Made by a program: the position numbers and the translations under genes | The notes under the pieces: generated by a model | Seen by the model: only the letters and a program-made list of their open reading frames with translations | Told to the model about the DNA's origin: nothing | Database searches by the model: none | Part shown: positions 28,301 to 37,887 of the stretch, in pieces | Position numbering within the stretch: the first letter of the stretch is position 1 | Layout of the letters: each line of letters starts with the position of its first letter | DNA from: Dicaeum eximium | Lineage: Eukaryota; Chordata; Aves; Passeriformes; Dicaeidae | Assembly (NCBI GenBank): GCA_013396995.1 | Contig: VWZP01002576.1 | Location: 372,001-436,000 of the forward strand | Direction: 5' to 3' | DNA: 64,000 nucleotides

Positions 28301-31241
28301 CAGGTCTTGACAGGTGCAAAGACTTTCACTTCTCTTTAAGCACCATACAACCTTTGGAGCATGATTTGGGAGACTGGGAACTAACTTTTTGATCCAGGAA
28401 GGGCTGGGATCGGGGATCCTGATTGTAATCCTCTAGATGTGTCAGTAGTCTTTCAATGCATTTCTTCTAAACATAGAAATAACATTTGTTCTGAAATGAG
28501 TTCTTGGTGCATACTGAATTTGCCAGACATTTCACTTTGAGGCAAAGATGTGACAAATGTGCTTCCTAGCATTTTCACATTGATTTATTCTTCCTCACAA
28601 AGGACAACTTCATAAAGAGTTTGAATCAGGTCCATGTTCACACTTTACATATGCAACATTTTTGTGGCTAACAAAGCTGGCTTCTCAGGAAAACTACCTT
28701 GGAAATAAAGTCAAACCAGAGAAGGGCATGCTGAGACCACTATACTTCAGTGGCTATTTTTTCCAACTTATCATCATTATTATTACAAATAGATATTTAC
28801 CCTCAGGTGCATTGGGCAGATAATTCTGACTCATCCATTTAATGGATGTTGTCCTCTTGGGTTAATGATAATCTTTTTTGCATGAAAGCTTTGCTAATTC
28901 CTATAACTATATGGGATGGCCATTTTAGCACTTACCAGGTGACATAGATGCTGGCATAACTTCTCTAGTATTGTTGGTTGTAGGTTGTGTCATGACAGTA
29001 GTGTGAATTATGGCTTTCTTGAAGATACAAACCTTCATATAACACAGATGGTCTGTAGGAAAAAAAAATTGTAATGGTGGTCTCAACATCACACATTCAG
29101 TTTTCCCTTGCAGACTCCTTCCTTTATCATTGCCTCATACTCTTAGGTACCTTCTAATCAAGAATCTAAGACATAATTTTTGTATAGACTATGTTCTATA
29201 ATAAAGATTGTAACATGCAATTCTGGAAAATACCTCTGCTACCAGCATTAACACAGCTTCTCATTGGCCTCCCCCAGACTTCCTTAGAAATGTATCACCA
29301 TTACTTCCAGACAGCTGATTTTTTTTGCTACTTCTTTGAAAGAACGATGAAAGCTGTGTAAGCTCATTAGCAGAGCATGTGTGTAGGCTTAAAATTACAG
29401 ATAATAGACATATGGTTGGAAAGTCAGTAATTCCTTTACGTATTTGCCAAGACTTAGGTCAAGGTTCAGAGTTTCCTTTGCTCAAACTGGTGAAATCAGA
29501 AATACCTCCAGGTGTTCTGGGGAGGGCTTGCAGTGCACATGCAAGACAGGTGATGAGGCACAGTTATCTCAGTTGCCTTCTGCAAGAGCAAGCCATGTTT
29601 ACTCTAAATTGCACCCAATTGTGATGTGCTTTTATTTTTGCACTGTTTTTTGTATAAGCCAATCCTTTTTTAATAGTTCTTGGTGTTTTCTATGCCCTCT
29701 AATAATCAGTTATTTGTAGCATTACAGTAAATTCATTGTAATAAATTTCAATGTCACAACCGTAGCTTTTCATGTCAGTGAGATTAACAGTTAATGTATT
29801 GGAAAATATTTGTGTGCTTAAAAGTAATCATCATTAAAAAAAAAATTACTTCCTTCCCACTCAAGAAGCACAGTCCTTGTATGTCACACCTGTATTTGTA
29901 TAATCATTTCATAAAAAGTAAAGTGACATAAATATGTGTAAGCAGTCAGCTATTTTACAGAAAAATTCATTAAAAGTATGATTTTTACCCAAGTTCACCA
30001 GCTGTTTCTTCATGATCATGATTCTTCAGTTTTTGCTGGTAACAAAGCCACAAGCTTTAAATCCAGATCTTTATGCTTAGATCTAGGAGAGGATGTGAGG
30101 ATTGGTGCAGTTGTGCATGGACATGGCATCAGTCTGGGTACTGGGAAGCAACAGTGGGGGCAAAATCTATCCTTGCCTTTGTGTTTGCCCTGTTTCAAAT
30201 GTGAAAGGCCAGCTCTGCCAGAGAAGTTGCATTGTCTTGACAAACGGGTCTTTCTCTGGCTGAATGAGAGTGCCACTGATTGTTTGAGATGTTAACACGG
30301 GCACATTGTCACCACTGCCCAGAGTGAGGCCACTGGCTGCTTGCATGTGTGACAGCTCCACACCAAATCTGGTCTAAGTACATTTTGCTTCTTCCAAATT
30401 ATTTTTTATACATGTCTTGGAACATATATTCAGACACGTTTTCAGATGCTTCTCAGAATATTGTTTTAAAACCAAATGAAAAATATTTTCCTCCTTTAAA
30501 TCTCTCAGCAACTTTATAGGGGAAGTTATTTCTTATTGTTCTTATTTTGTTGTCACAGTTGTTCACACTGATTTTTAAAGAATTATGGTTTGTGTGTATG
30601 AGCATGTGTCACCCTTGCTAGTCCATGTTAGAGAAAGCAGCAGTAAATGTTATTGTATCTGGGGACTGCAATAATTTCTCCTTTTGCATCGACTTAATTT
30701 TACACATTTTTCAGGAAGCTGAAATTGAATGAGCACAATGTTATACTCCAAAAATCTCTTTTAGCCAGATTCCCTCTATCAGGAACAACATAAATGTGTG
30801 AATATGATGACTAATGTGGAACAATCCCAAACTAACACCTATTTAAGAGTTCAAATCGTAACAAGTCTAGATTAAGGTATTTTTTTAGAAAAGTGCTTAT
30901 GCATCTGGCAGTAGAATTTTGTCTTAAATAAGCAATGTTAAAGATAAAAAAGTAATGGTTTAAGAGGTGAACATTGAAAGAGAGAATCCATATGCATCTT
31001 AAAAAAGATGTTTTTATTTTCATTAGGATTTTTGCTTAGATACTGAAGTAATGCATACATAAATTTTGAAAGCATATGAAGCTGGAGCCTGAGAAAAGCC
31101 TTAAAGAGATACCAAACCCATCCTGTTTTCAAATTCAGCTCTGTTTCATGTCACAGAACAAAGTTTCTAATAGAGGCACAGTAATTGACCAGCAATTGCC
31201 ATTTTCTATGTCATTATTTCGAAGTGTAAGACGAAATTTAA

Positions 31242-31287
31242 TATAACTCTTTTCTTTTTTCCTTTTTTTTTTTCTTTTATTAAGCAG
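31242..31287 (+). promoter_or_regulatory. PACRG: PACRG last-exon 3' splice site
   Basis: A long pyrimidine tract (mostly T, 31247-31281) is followed by the tandem acceptor AAGCAG at 31282-31287. A possible branch-point sequence, TATAACT, lies at about 31242-31248. Use of the CAG gives a first split codon that reads Val when completed with G, matching the VN(S)GDG stretch of PACRG. A further TAG at 31294-31296 lies inside the coding stretch and would delete three codons if it were used. Confidence 0.8.
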
Positions 31288-31442
31288 TTAATTTAGGTGA
31301 TGGGATAGAATACAGCCAGCAGAAGCGTGAAAATATTGGAGTTCTCATTCAAGAGACACTGGAACTCCTTGAACGCTACGGTGGAGAAAATGCTTATATA
31401 AACATTAAATACATGATCCCTACTTATTGGTCGTGTATGTAA
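31288..31442 (+). CDS. PACRG: PACRG, terminal coding exon (partial gene)
   Basis: This is the last coding exon of the parkin co-regulated gene. PACRG sits at the inner junction of ciliary and flagellar doublet microtubules, where with CFAP20 it joins the B-tubule to the A-tubule; in vertebrates it shares a bidirectional promoter with PRKN. Seen here: reading from the split codon at 31287, about 51 codons run open to TAA at 31440-31442. They contain GDGIEYSQQKREN, IQETLE, ERYGGENAY, INIKY and PTY in the same order as the human C-terminus as I recall it, at roughly 80 percent identity. The exon starts in codon position 2 after the CAG acceptor at 31285-31287. Upstream exons lie outside the window. 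Oddities: Trp replaces the usual Glu in the PTYESC motif, Val replaces Asp before LIQETLE, and the protein ends SCM, two residues short of human SCLLN. The paralogue PACRGL fits less well. Very confident of the family. Confidence 0.95.
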
Positions 31443-31755
31443 ACTGAATTATATTAAATGGGATGATTCCATCTGTGCTCTAAAAAAACTGTATCTGACT
31501 GTGTATGGCATCTTGTTAGTCATGCTTTATCTTCTCTACAGCTGCTAAAATAGTGGCTTCTGGGGCATTGGAATGTTAGCACTATTGTGAACAAGGCTTT
31601 CCAATACATAAATAGTGTCTGTTCCTTTGATTACAATGGTGTACTGTGCTTGTTTGTTCCCTGAAAGAATCACTCCTTTATAACAGAGCTGACTCGAACA
31701 GGAATCTGAGTTAAACCTTCGCTTGTGTAGACAATAAAACTATAATTTTCATACG
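31443..31755 (+). other. PACRG: PACRG 3' UTR (probable)
   Basis: This region runs from the TAA stop to just past the first canonical AATAAA at 31733-31738. That signal is followed within about 40 bases by a GT-rich stretch (TCTGTTCTGTGTCC), the normal arrangement for cleavage and polyadenylation. An ATTAAA at 31453-31458 is too close to the stop to be an attractive site. The end coordinate is an estimate. Confidence 0.55.
31733..31738 (+). promoter_or_regulatory. Poly(A) signal AATAAA, probable PACRG site
   Basis: Canonical hexamer about 290 bases after the PACRG stop, with a U/GU-rich element downstream. It is the first full AATAAA after the coding exon and so the most likely PACRG cleavage signal. 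Confidence 0.5.
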
Positions 31756-31921
31756 CGATTCAGCAATCTCTGTTCTGTGTCCGCTTGCCCTGAGGGTGAT
31801 GTCAGAGGCTGCAACAAGAAGAGTTTATGCTGACTGCTTAATAGGTGTTTGTCATGGAAGAGAAACACCAGTTCAGCAATGCCTCTCTGGCAGCTGTGCC
31901 GAATAATGTGCACTGACATAC

Positions 31922-31927
31922 AATAAA
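31922..31927 (+). promoter_or_regulatory. Second AATAAA, alternative distal poly(A) signal
   Basis: A second canonical hexamer in an almost identical local context (ACAATAAAACT at both sites), about 190 bases after the first. It could give a longer 3' UTR covering the conserved-looking stretch 31540-31980. GT-rich sequence follows (GTTGAATGTATAT). Confidence 0.3.
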
Positions 31928-32448
31928 ACTGTTGAATGTATATACCAATTGCAGCAGGAAAATTTATATTTTCCATTATAAGGCACTGTCATTAAATTAA
32001 TCCAGGTTTCTTACACACTCCTGTTCTCAGCTTCCAGGTGTTTATTCATGGAACTTGGGTTCCTCTTGGTGAGCATAAGGCACAAACACAGTTTTGAAGA
32101 AAAGAAGCCCAGGAAAAAAATCTTGAATAAATCAGATGGAAGATACAGCATATATAAAGTATCAGTCCCTAGTGACACTGTTAATCTGGGTAAACACAGA
32201 ATATACATGTACATTTTTAAAGGGCACTTGGTATTTTTGTAACTGCAAGGTTTCTATTGCTTTTCTGTTGTTATTATTATGGTGTGTATGTGTGCAAACA
32301 ATGTAACTATTGTTACAGGAATCCCTTACAATTTCCTACTCAGTTTCTCCCTGCATACCCATAATACAGAACTGATATAGTCATGGACTTAAACAAAGCT
32401 ATTGAGATTGGCTTTATTGCTTTTTAAGCATTTCTATGGAATAAATCT

Positions 32449-32481
32449 AAAAAAAACCCAAAAAAAACCAAAACCAAAACC
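32449..32481. repeat. A-rich (AAAACC)n low-complexity tract
   Basis: A runs broken by CC/CCC, imperfect period near six. Confidence 0.75.
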
Positions 32482-34419
32482 AGTCTTACAATTCTCAAAG
32501 AAAACCATTTAAAATTATTGAGTCAGCTCAAAACAAACCAGAGATATAGACTTTGCCTAAAAACATGAGATTTTTAAAAGTACTTTTAAAGACTTTGGGC
32601 TCATCTGGCTTTTATTATGTTTTCTGGAGCTCTTCAAATGTATACAAGTTGCACTTTCAAGTGTTTCAGTGTAACTGTTAAGAGCCTGAAATGCACTCCT
32701 TGGTGTTAGACACATGAGACTTTTCCAAGTGCTTATCCGTATCCATATTCACACCTTACAAGGCTTGCCCAAGTGAGAGACACAGCCCCTATGCTGCCCT
32801 ACTCTCTTGGATGCCTGCTGGAAGTGTGAGGAGCACCTTCCCACCTGCTGAAACTTTGAGCTATGTCTGTCATTAGACTGACATTAGAACTTGCCATTTT
32901 CTGTTCGGCGGCATCTTCAGCCTGGGGATTTTCTTTTACTTTCTTCTCTTTCCTGTAAATGAAAAAATAATTAAGATTTTTACTCTTCCCTCCTCATTGA
33001 GGAGCTGTACCTTCAAGTGATGCCACCAGGCACAAGCACTCACCAGCCCCTGGTTTAGGCATGGCTGCTGGAGTTGTGCCTTTTTCCCAGGCCCCAGAGG
33101 CATTTTTTTCTGTTTGTTTGTTTTTTGGGGTTTTTTTCCTTCTCCCTGAGTTTTGTTTCACACAATTTTTCCAGGGCTACCCTCAAGTGCCTAGAGTTGA
33201 GACAAGGTCTGTCCTGTATCCAACATACACCTGTGATGGGTAAGTACATCCAAAACTCTGCCTCATGTCTAGGGTATCGACAAATCTTTCGCTTTATGGG
33301 CAGAAAGGGAGGTGAAGCCTGGCTGTAGGCTCATGCCTCTGGAAACTCAAGAGCTTTGTCTTCAAACCTTGCAGCACAGAGGCTAGCTGGATAATGCAGG
33401 GGCGCCCAGGCCATGTCTCCTCTTCCAAAAATGCCTTTCTACACAGCCACCCTGGCACTATTCACACAGCCTTTGCTTACAGCTTCTCCCCATTTGCCTT
33501 GCATTGTCCCTGGCACCAGTGAGCCATACTTTGTCACTGACTGACATCTATGGATTTGGTAACTGTGGCATTGCAGGTTTCCCATGAGCACAGACTGTGC
33601 TGGAAATCTGCAGCTCAGAGGGAGCTGAGTTATTCAGCTCGGAAATAAACCAAGCCCTTCATAAAAGGAGAATTCTCAGGCCACCTTTCACTGCTCAGCT
33701 ATTTGTATTCTTTCCTTAAGAGAAAGTCCAGTACTGCTCTTTGCCTGAGATCAAAAAGCTCCTCAATAGCTGGCTTCAGTTCCCCCGATGCTGGGCTCCA
33801 GCCACAGAGCCACTCTCAGAAGGGACTGTGCGGGAAAGGGCTCTCAGCCCTGGGTTTTCCCCACCCCATCACCCCTCTGCACTCCCAACAGCTCTGCCAG
33901 GGATGAGAAGTTTCAGGCTTCTCACCAGCCTTTGTAATTCTCTTCCCCAGCCCCCTCTTTCTGCATCCCCTCCCCTTCAGCTCAACTAGGACAAGACTGC
34001 TGACTGACAAAGAGACACCATGGAAAATGGGTACTTTGTGAAGCTGCAGACTTGCCTGGACCTGATGCCCTCAGCCCTGTGCTCTTTCTTGAAGATTTCT
34101 TTCACAAGACATAGGTTCAACAAGGGGTGACCTTATGGCAAACCATAAGGGCAAGAGAGGTCATGCATATTCACATCAGGAAAAATAAGTTTTATAGAAA
34201 AGTGCTTTTAATTGCATGTTCAGGATGAGAACATTAGGCTCCATCAATACTATTCCTATGTCTGGTCCATTGATTTAAAAGTGAAAATTCTCCCATAACC
34301 TTATTATTTGTAGGAGCTGGACTGATAAAAAGAAACATGATAAAACCCACAGATTGGTAATTTAGAAACACTGAGAATAAAACTATTTTAAGATGTCATT
34401 TTACTAAGTCAAACTGTAG

Positions 34420-34735
34420 GCCTTCCAACCTTGACAATGTCCCTTTAAGCATGATCAGCAGCATATTTATAGGCAATTACAGCACAGCTCAGAGCACTTT
34501 ATAAAGCACAAGATCAAGGACTCAGGTGCTTAAGCATATGAGTAATATTATGTCATTCAATACACTGCTTAGCTATGTTACTATGCTGAAAAAAACAGAA
34601 TTATGCTTAAAAAATAGTAACTGCCTCTCTTTTGACCAGATCATGTAATTGTGGTCACTGATGCTAGGGGCAAGCCAATCAACAGTTTTTAATTGGAATC
34701 AATTAGAAGGTACTCTGGGCCAGGTGTTTCAAGGG
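34420..34735. promoter_or_regulatory. AT-rich, enhancer-like stretch upstream of the promoter candidate
   Basis: Unique, non-repetitive AT-rich DNA with many homeodomain and POU-like cores (GCAATTACAG, CATGTAATTG, TTTTTAATTGG). It also has an inverted TGACCA...TGGTCA pair at about 34633-34658, which resembles nuclear-receptor half sites. It sits immediately 5' of the CCAAT/TATA cluster. Confidence 0.3.
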
Positions 34736-34770
34736 GTATAAATTAAGTGTCAAGGCATTAAAGCTAGTTT
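34675..34770 (+). promoter_or_regulatory. Candidate TATA/CCAAT core promoter
   Basis: A CCAAT box at 34675-34679 and a strong TATA box, TATAAATT, at 34737-34744 are about 60 bases apart. This places a start at about 34766-34770, with CCAAT near -90 and TATA near -30, the classic spacing. Between them lies the inverted homeodomain-type pair TAATTG-GAAT-CAATTA at 34690-34705. It is followed by a candidate first exon with a consensus donor. There is no CpG island, so a tissue-restricted or lncRNA promoter would be expected. It is 3.2 kb downstream of PACRG on the same strand. Confidence 0.4.
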
Positions 34771-34846
34771 GGCTTTATGGAAGTGATGTGGTTTTTGCCT
34801 TACTCTGGGTTCTTCTGCTGCTCTCTAGCTCTCTGATGCTGGTAAG
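34767..34846 (+). other. Candidate first exon of an unknown transcript
   Basis: About 80 bases between the predicted start and the donor AAG/GTAAGG at 34844-34852. A second overlapping GTAAGG donor begins at 34842. An ATG at 34777 opens a hydrophobic 19-codon frame (MEVMWFLPYSGFF...) that reads like a signal peptide, but it meets TGA before the donor, so the exon is more likely 5' UTR or part of a non-coding RNA. I do not recognise any gene here. Confidence 0.28.
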
Positions 34847-35117
34847 GTAAGGAGCACCAGTGAATGAATATGTGGAAAGCTAAGTTGTAAGTGCTGGTTT
34901 TCTGAAACTACCTGTTTGAAATATCTCCAGTTTATCTTAATAATTTTGTTAGGTTGGTTGGCAAGTCTTTAGCTTGAAGAAGAAAAAGCATGTGGTGGCA
35001 TTAGGGGGAAGAAAATGTACCTTTGGCTGCCTTGGTCATGCATGATCATGAAAACAACCATAAAATAAAATATTTTTGACGATTCCTTCCCAAAGCTGTG
35101 TAAGGGGGCTCTGCAAC

Positions 35118-35148
35118 AGGTGTCAGAGTTTAGGGAACTCTGACACTT
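35118..35148. repeat. 11-bp perfect hairpin, extendable with a G-T pair
   Basis: Arms GTGTCAGAGTT (35120-35130) and AACTCTGACAC (35136-35146) flank the loop TAGGG. A G-T wobble and an A-T pair extend the stem to 13. It lies between the promoter candidate at 34737 and the exon candidate at 35318. Confidence 0.9.
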
Positions 35149-35317
35149 TGTGAATGCTGGCAGGTGCTGCAGAGCAGTCGCTGTGCAAGCTGTTGATCCC
35201 CTGAAGGCTCTGAGCTGCCCATGTGAAGGTGAGCAGGGGCAGGGGTGCCTGGGGCTCCTGCCCAGCTAGGGCTGGGGCTGCCCGTGGGCTCTGCAGAGGG
35301 GCACAGCCTGGCAGAGG

Positions 35318-35465
35318 ATGGAGCAAGACGCTGCCAGCACTGGTGCCAGGGAGCCGGAGCCAGGCTTCTCGCTGGTAGCTTTCCAGTGTTTCAAAGAAAT
35401 GGAGCTGCCAAAAAAGTTTGAAAAGAGCCTCCCAGGAGTCAAATACAAAAGGGCTGTGGGAAGTT
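35318..35465 (+). CDS. Weak candidate coding exon, unknown product
   Basis: An ATG at 35318 opens about 49 codons (MEQDAASTGAREPEPGF..., ...LPKKFEKSLPGVKYKR...) before a perfect GTAAGT donor at 35466-35471. A possible acceptor, GGGCTCTGCAG, ends at about 35296 but has a poor pyrimidine tract. The frame itself stays open through the donor to 35710. The charged, lysine-rich composition is not obviously repeat-derived. It lies about 470 bases after the donor of the candidate first exon, so the two could belong to one transcript. No domain is recognised, and a chance frame in GC-rich DNA is at least as likely. Confidence 0.15.
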
Positions 35466-36353
35466 GTAAGTGGGAGGGAAGGTATGGGACCCTAGCTCGG
35501 AGGGTGTTTGTGCGTGGGGTGCAGGGAGGTGTAGCTGCAGCCAAGCAGGGCAAAAATAAAATGTTGGAGCAGACACTATGTGCTTTCCTAATCCTGTCTG
35601 GAGACCCCCTGACTTCCCCAAGAGCGTTCTCCAGTCTGAGGGGCTCTGCAGGCAGTGGGGCACATCACATTTTTCCACTCATCTGTAACATCCTGTGTTT
35701 TCTGCCTTAAATAAAAGCAGTGATGTTTGTGGGAACTCCGTATAAAGCCTGTCTGCTTGCAACCTCTCAGAGCTGCTTTGTGCCTCCTGGAGACTGGGAG
35801 AGGAAGGTTTATGCCCTGGCAGGACAAGAAGTTCCCTGCACTGGCCCCATAATCCTTCCGGCATGTGAGGGGAGGGAAGGGGAATGTGTGTGGTGGGGCA
35901 TATCTTAGCTGTTCTTGTTCTTGCCTAGCAAATCCAGCCTGGGTATGTCTGTGGGCTCCTTGCTGAGAGCTCTCCCCTCCTTGGACAGAGCCTGGTGGCT
36001 TCTGCTGAGCTGGGTGGAAGCCTGCTTGGGCAGAGACAGCAAAGTGCAGCCTCAGGGAGGAAAAAGTATGTTTCTGTCCCATTTGTGATGCCACAAATCA
36101 ACAAATACTTTATTATTTTACTAGTGTCACTCAGGAGTGAGTTGAGCAGCTCTTGCGAACCCTGGCTCACAACTCCCTGTGCTCTTGGTGTGGGCTGTGT
36201 GTGCAGCAGGACAGGGTCACTGTGCCCAGGAGTGGGTGACACGGCTTCCCCATTAGCAGCAGGAGCACCTAATCTTGCCCACCCTGTGGCTCTTTCCAGC
36301 CAGGAATGTGCCCTGAGTCCCCTTCCTCAAGGGGAATGGTGAGGCTGCTCAGA

Positions 36354-36368
36354 TTTTTTTTTTTTTTT
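36354..36368. repeat. Poly(T) tract
   Basis: Fifteen consecutive T followed by CC and an AACAG. It resembles an acceptor, but the sequence after it shows no recognisable exon. Confidence 0.8.
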
Positions 36369-37836
36369 CCAACAGAGCCCCTCCCATAGCACAAAAGCCT
36401 TAAGCTACAGAAAAATGGGCACCTTCATGGAAGAGAAAGCTGAGGGTGCAGCAGTGTTGGCAAGGCTGTCACCAGGGGCATTTTTGGGACCATGCCCTCT
36501 CTGCTGCTGCTGTGGGTACCCATGCACAGGAGCCTTCTGCATTTGCTGTGGTCTGGTGACCCTGGCTGCTGGGGGCATGGGGTGCAAGGGGATCAAATGG
36601 GAGCTAATCCCAGTGCTTTCCAAATACTGAAAGAAGTTAAATCCTAGCCTCCTTACTCTGCCTTGGTCAAGTATTAATGCATAGAGGTAATAAGAAGAAA
36701 GAGAGCACCTAAACAGAGCAGCATAGTGTTGGATCTTGTATGACATACCCTTAGTTTGTTAAATGGCCTCAGCAATCCAAACTTCCTCTGTTCATCTGCA
36801 TCAGCACAGTGCTTTTGGAAAAAAAATAAAATGAGAGGTTAAGGTTGTTGGAGGGCAGAATCAGATCCCATATATACCAGCCTGCTGCTGTAGCTTGCTC
36901 TGAAGCATGGGAACATGTTGCTTGTTGTGTGCTGCTTCTGTAGCCATGTGATGCACAAGTTGGTAGAATTTAATTTAGCCTGCCATACTTCATGTGGCTG
37001 CAGGTAAGTGGATGGATGCACACCCCTCTGCAATAAGTGTTGCAGCCACTGCAGCTCTGTGACTGCCACAAGGTTGTTCTGATCTTGCATGAAATCACAT
37101 TGCTCTCTGATATGGGCATAGTGATCAAAGAAACCCTGTACACAAACTCCTTAAAAACCAAAAGATTAAAAGAAATCTCAAAGAGGTCTCCACATCACAA
37201 GCACAGCCTGTCAACAACATGTATAGCAGTGTTGGATGATGAAGCCCACTGGGCATAGGCAGCAAAAATTGTCTGACATAAAGCATTTACCTCGTGCTGC
37301 ACAATATTGCATTAATCAGAGGGCCTGGCTTTAAATGCGTGGTCCATCCAGTTTTGTATCAAATTTCAATTTCTGTTTTCTGGGTGTAATTCTGAAGCCC
37401 TTCCCTAAGGAGCAATTACCAAAGAGCAGCTTGGCTTACCTAACTCTCACCCTAGAAGCAGGGAATGATATCCCTGCATCTGGCCATCTCCATCTTGTGC
37501 ATTAGTCTCATTACTTCATTTTCATGTGTTTTTCCTTCCTGCTTCTCCTGGGTCCCTGTGGTGTAGTGCTGAGCTGGAAGAGATGCTGAGGGATCTGTGT
37601 GGGTAGGGGGGAAGCCGATGAGAAGAGACCAAGAGTGAGCAGCTATTCCGGCAAAGGCTTTTCCTTGACAGTTTGTTTTGGAAAATGTGAGTTTTGGGGA
37701 ACTTGTCTCCCAATACATTGCAGCATTATTGAAAAAGGGAATGGAGGCCTTATAGCAGAGATTTTTTGCCTCAGGTACTGCCCAGGGAGCAGCTCTGTGG
37801 TGGGAAACATTAGCTCTGCTGCAGGTGGGTGACAGG

Positions 37837-37887
37837 AATGAGAGCAAATGGTGGGAAGATCTTGACTTCCCACCATTTGCTCTCATT
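37837..37887. repeat. Perfect 22-bp inverted repeat, 7-nt loop
   Basis: The left arm (37837-37858, begins AATGAGAGCAAATGG) and the right arm (37866-37887, ends CCATTTGCTCTCATT) are exact reverse complements around the spacer ATCTTGA. Flanks show no further pairing. It would form a 51-nt hairpin if transcribed. The stem has no bulges, unlike most miRNA precursors, and is short for one. A local template-switch event is the simplest origin. Confidence 0.97.

Larger units (their letters stand above)
26205..31241. other. Intron sequence before the last PACRG exon
   Basis: AT-rich unique DNA with the N, a poly(A) tract, a TA microsatellite and the GC patch at 28190. A 26281-26412 frame includes CpG-bearing ATGGCGTTCGCTGTGCGCG but has no family features. 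Frames near 30016-30361 overlap on both strands. Confidence 0.6.
1..31287 (+). other. PACRG: Last intron of PACRG (3' part)
   Basis: Everything upstream of the terminal PACRG exon should belong to that gene's last intron, because PACRG introns are very long in vertebrates and no earlier PACRG exon could be recognised here. In particular I did not see the preceding segment of the protein, which in human ends near ...NIFKNMN. The DNA is AT-rich and holds CR1 fragments, microsatellites and short hairpins, listed separately. Open frames in it are short and have no family features. An unrecognised exon, or a gene nested in the intron, cannot be excluded by eye. Confidence 0.8.
31540..31980. promoter_or_regulatory. 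Conserved-looking non-coding stretch after PACRG
   Basis: Unique sequence of even composition with several spared CpGs (for example in CTCGAACAGG, CATACGCGATTC, GTGTCCGCTTG, GTGCCGAATAATG). AT-rich blocks such as CATTAAATTAATCC lie at the right end. It overlaps the proposed 3' UTR and both poly(A) signals, so conservation could reflect UTR function or an enhancer. Conservation is judged only from texture. Confidence 0.3.

Noticed and set aside
31435..31440. GTATGT as a splice donor ending the PACRG exon
   Set aside because: The frame reaches a stop two codons later, where PACRG normally ends, so a terminal exon is the simpler reading.
36354..36377. Poly(T) followed by CCAACAG as a 3' splice site
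   Set aside because: The sequence after it is not recognisably exonic and no matching donor was found.
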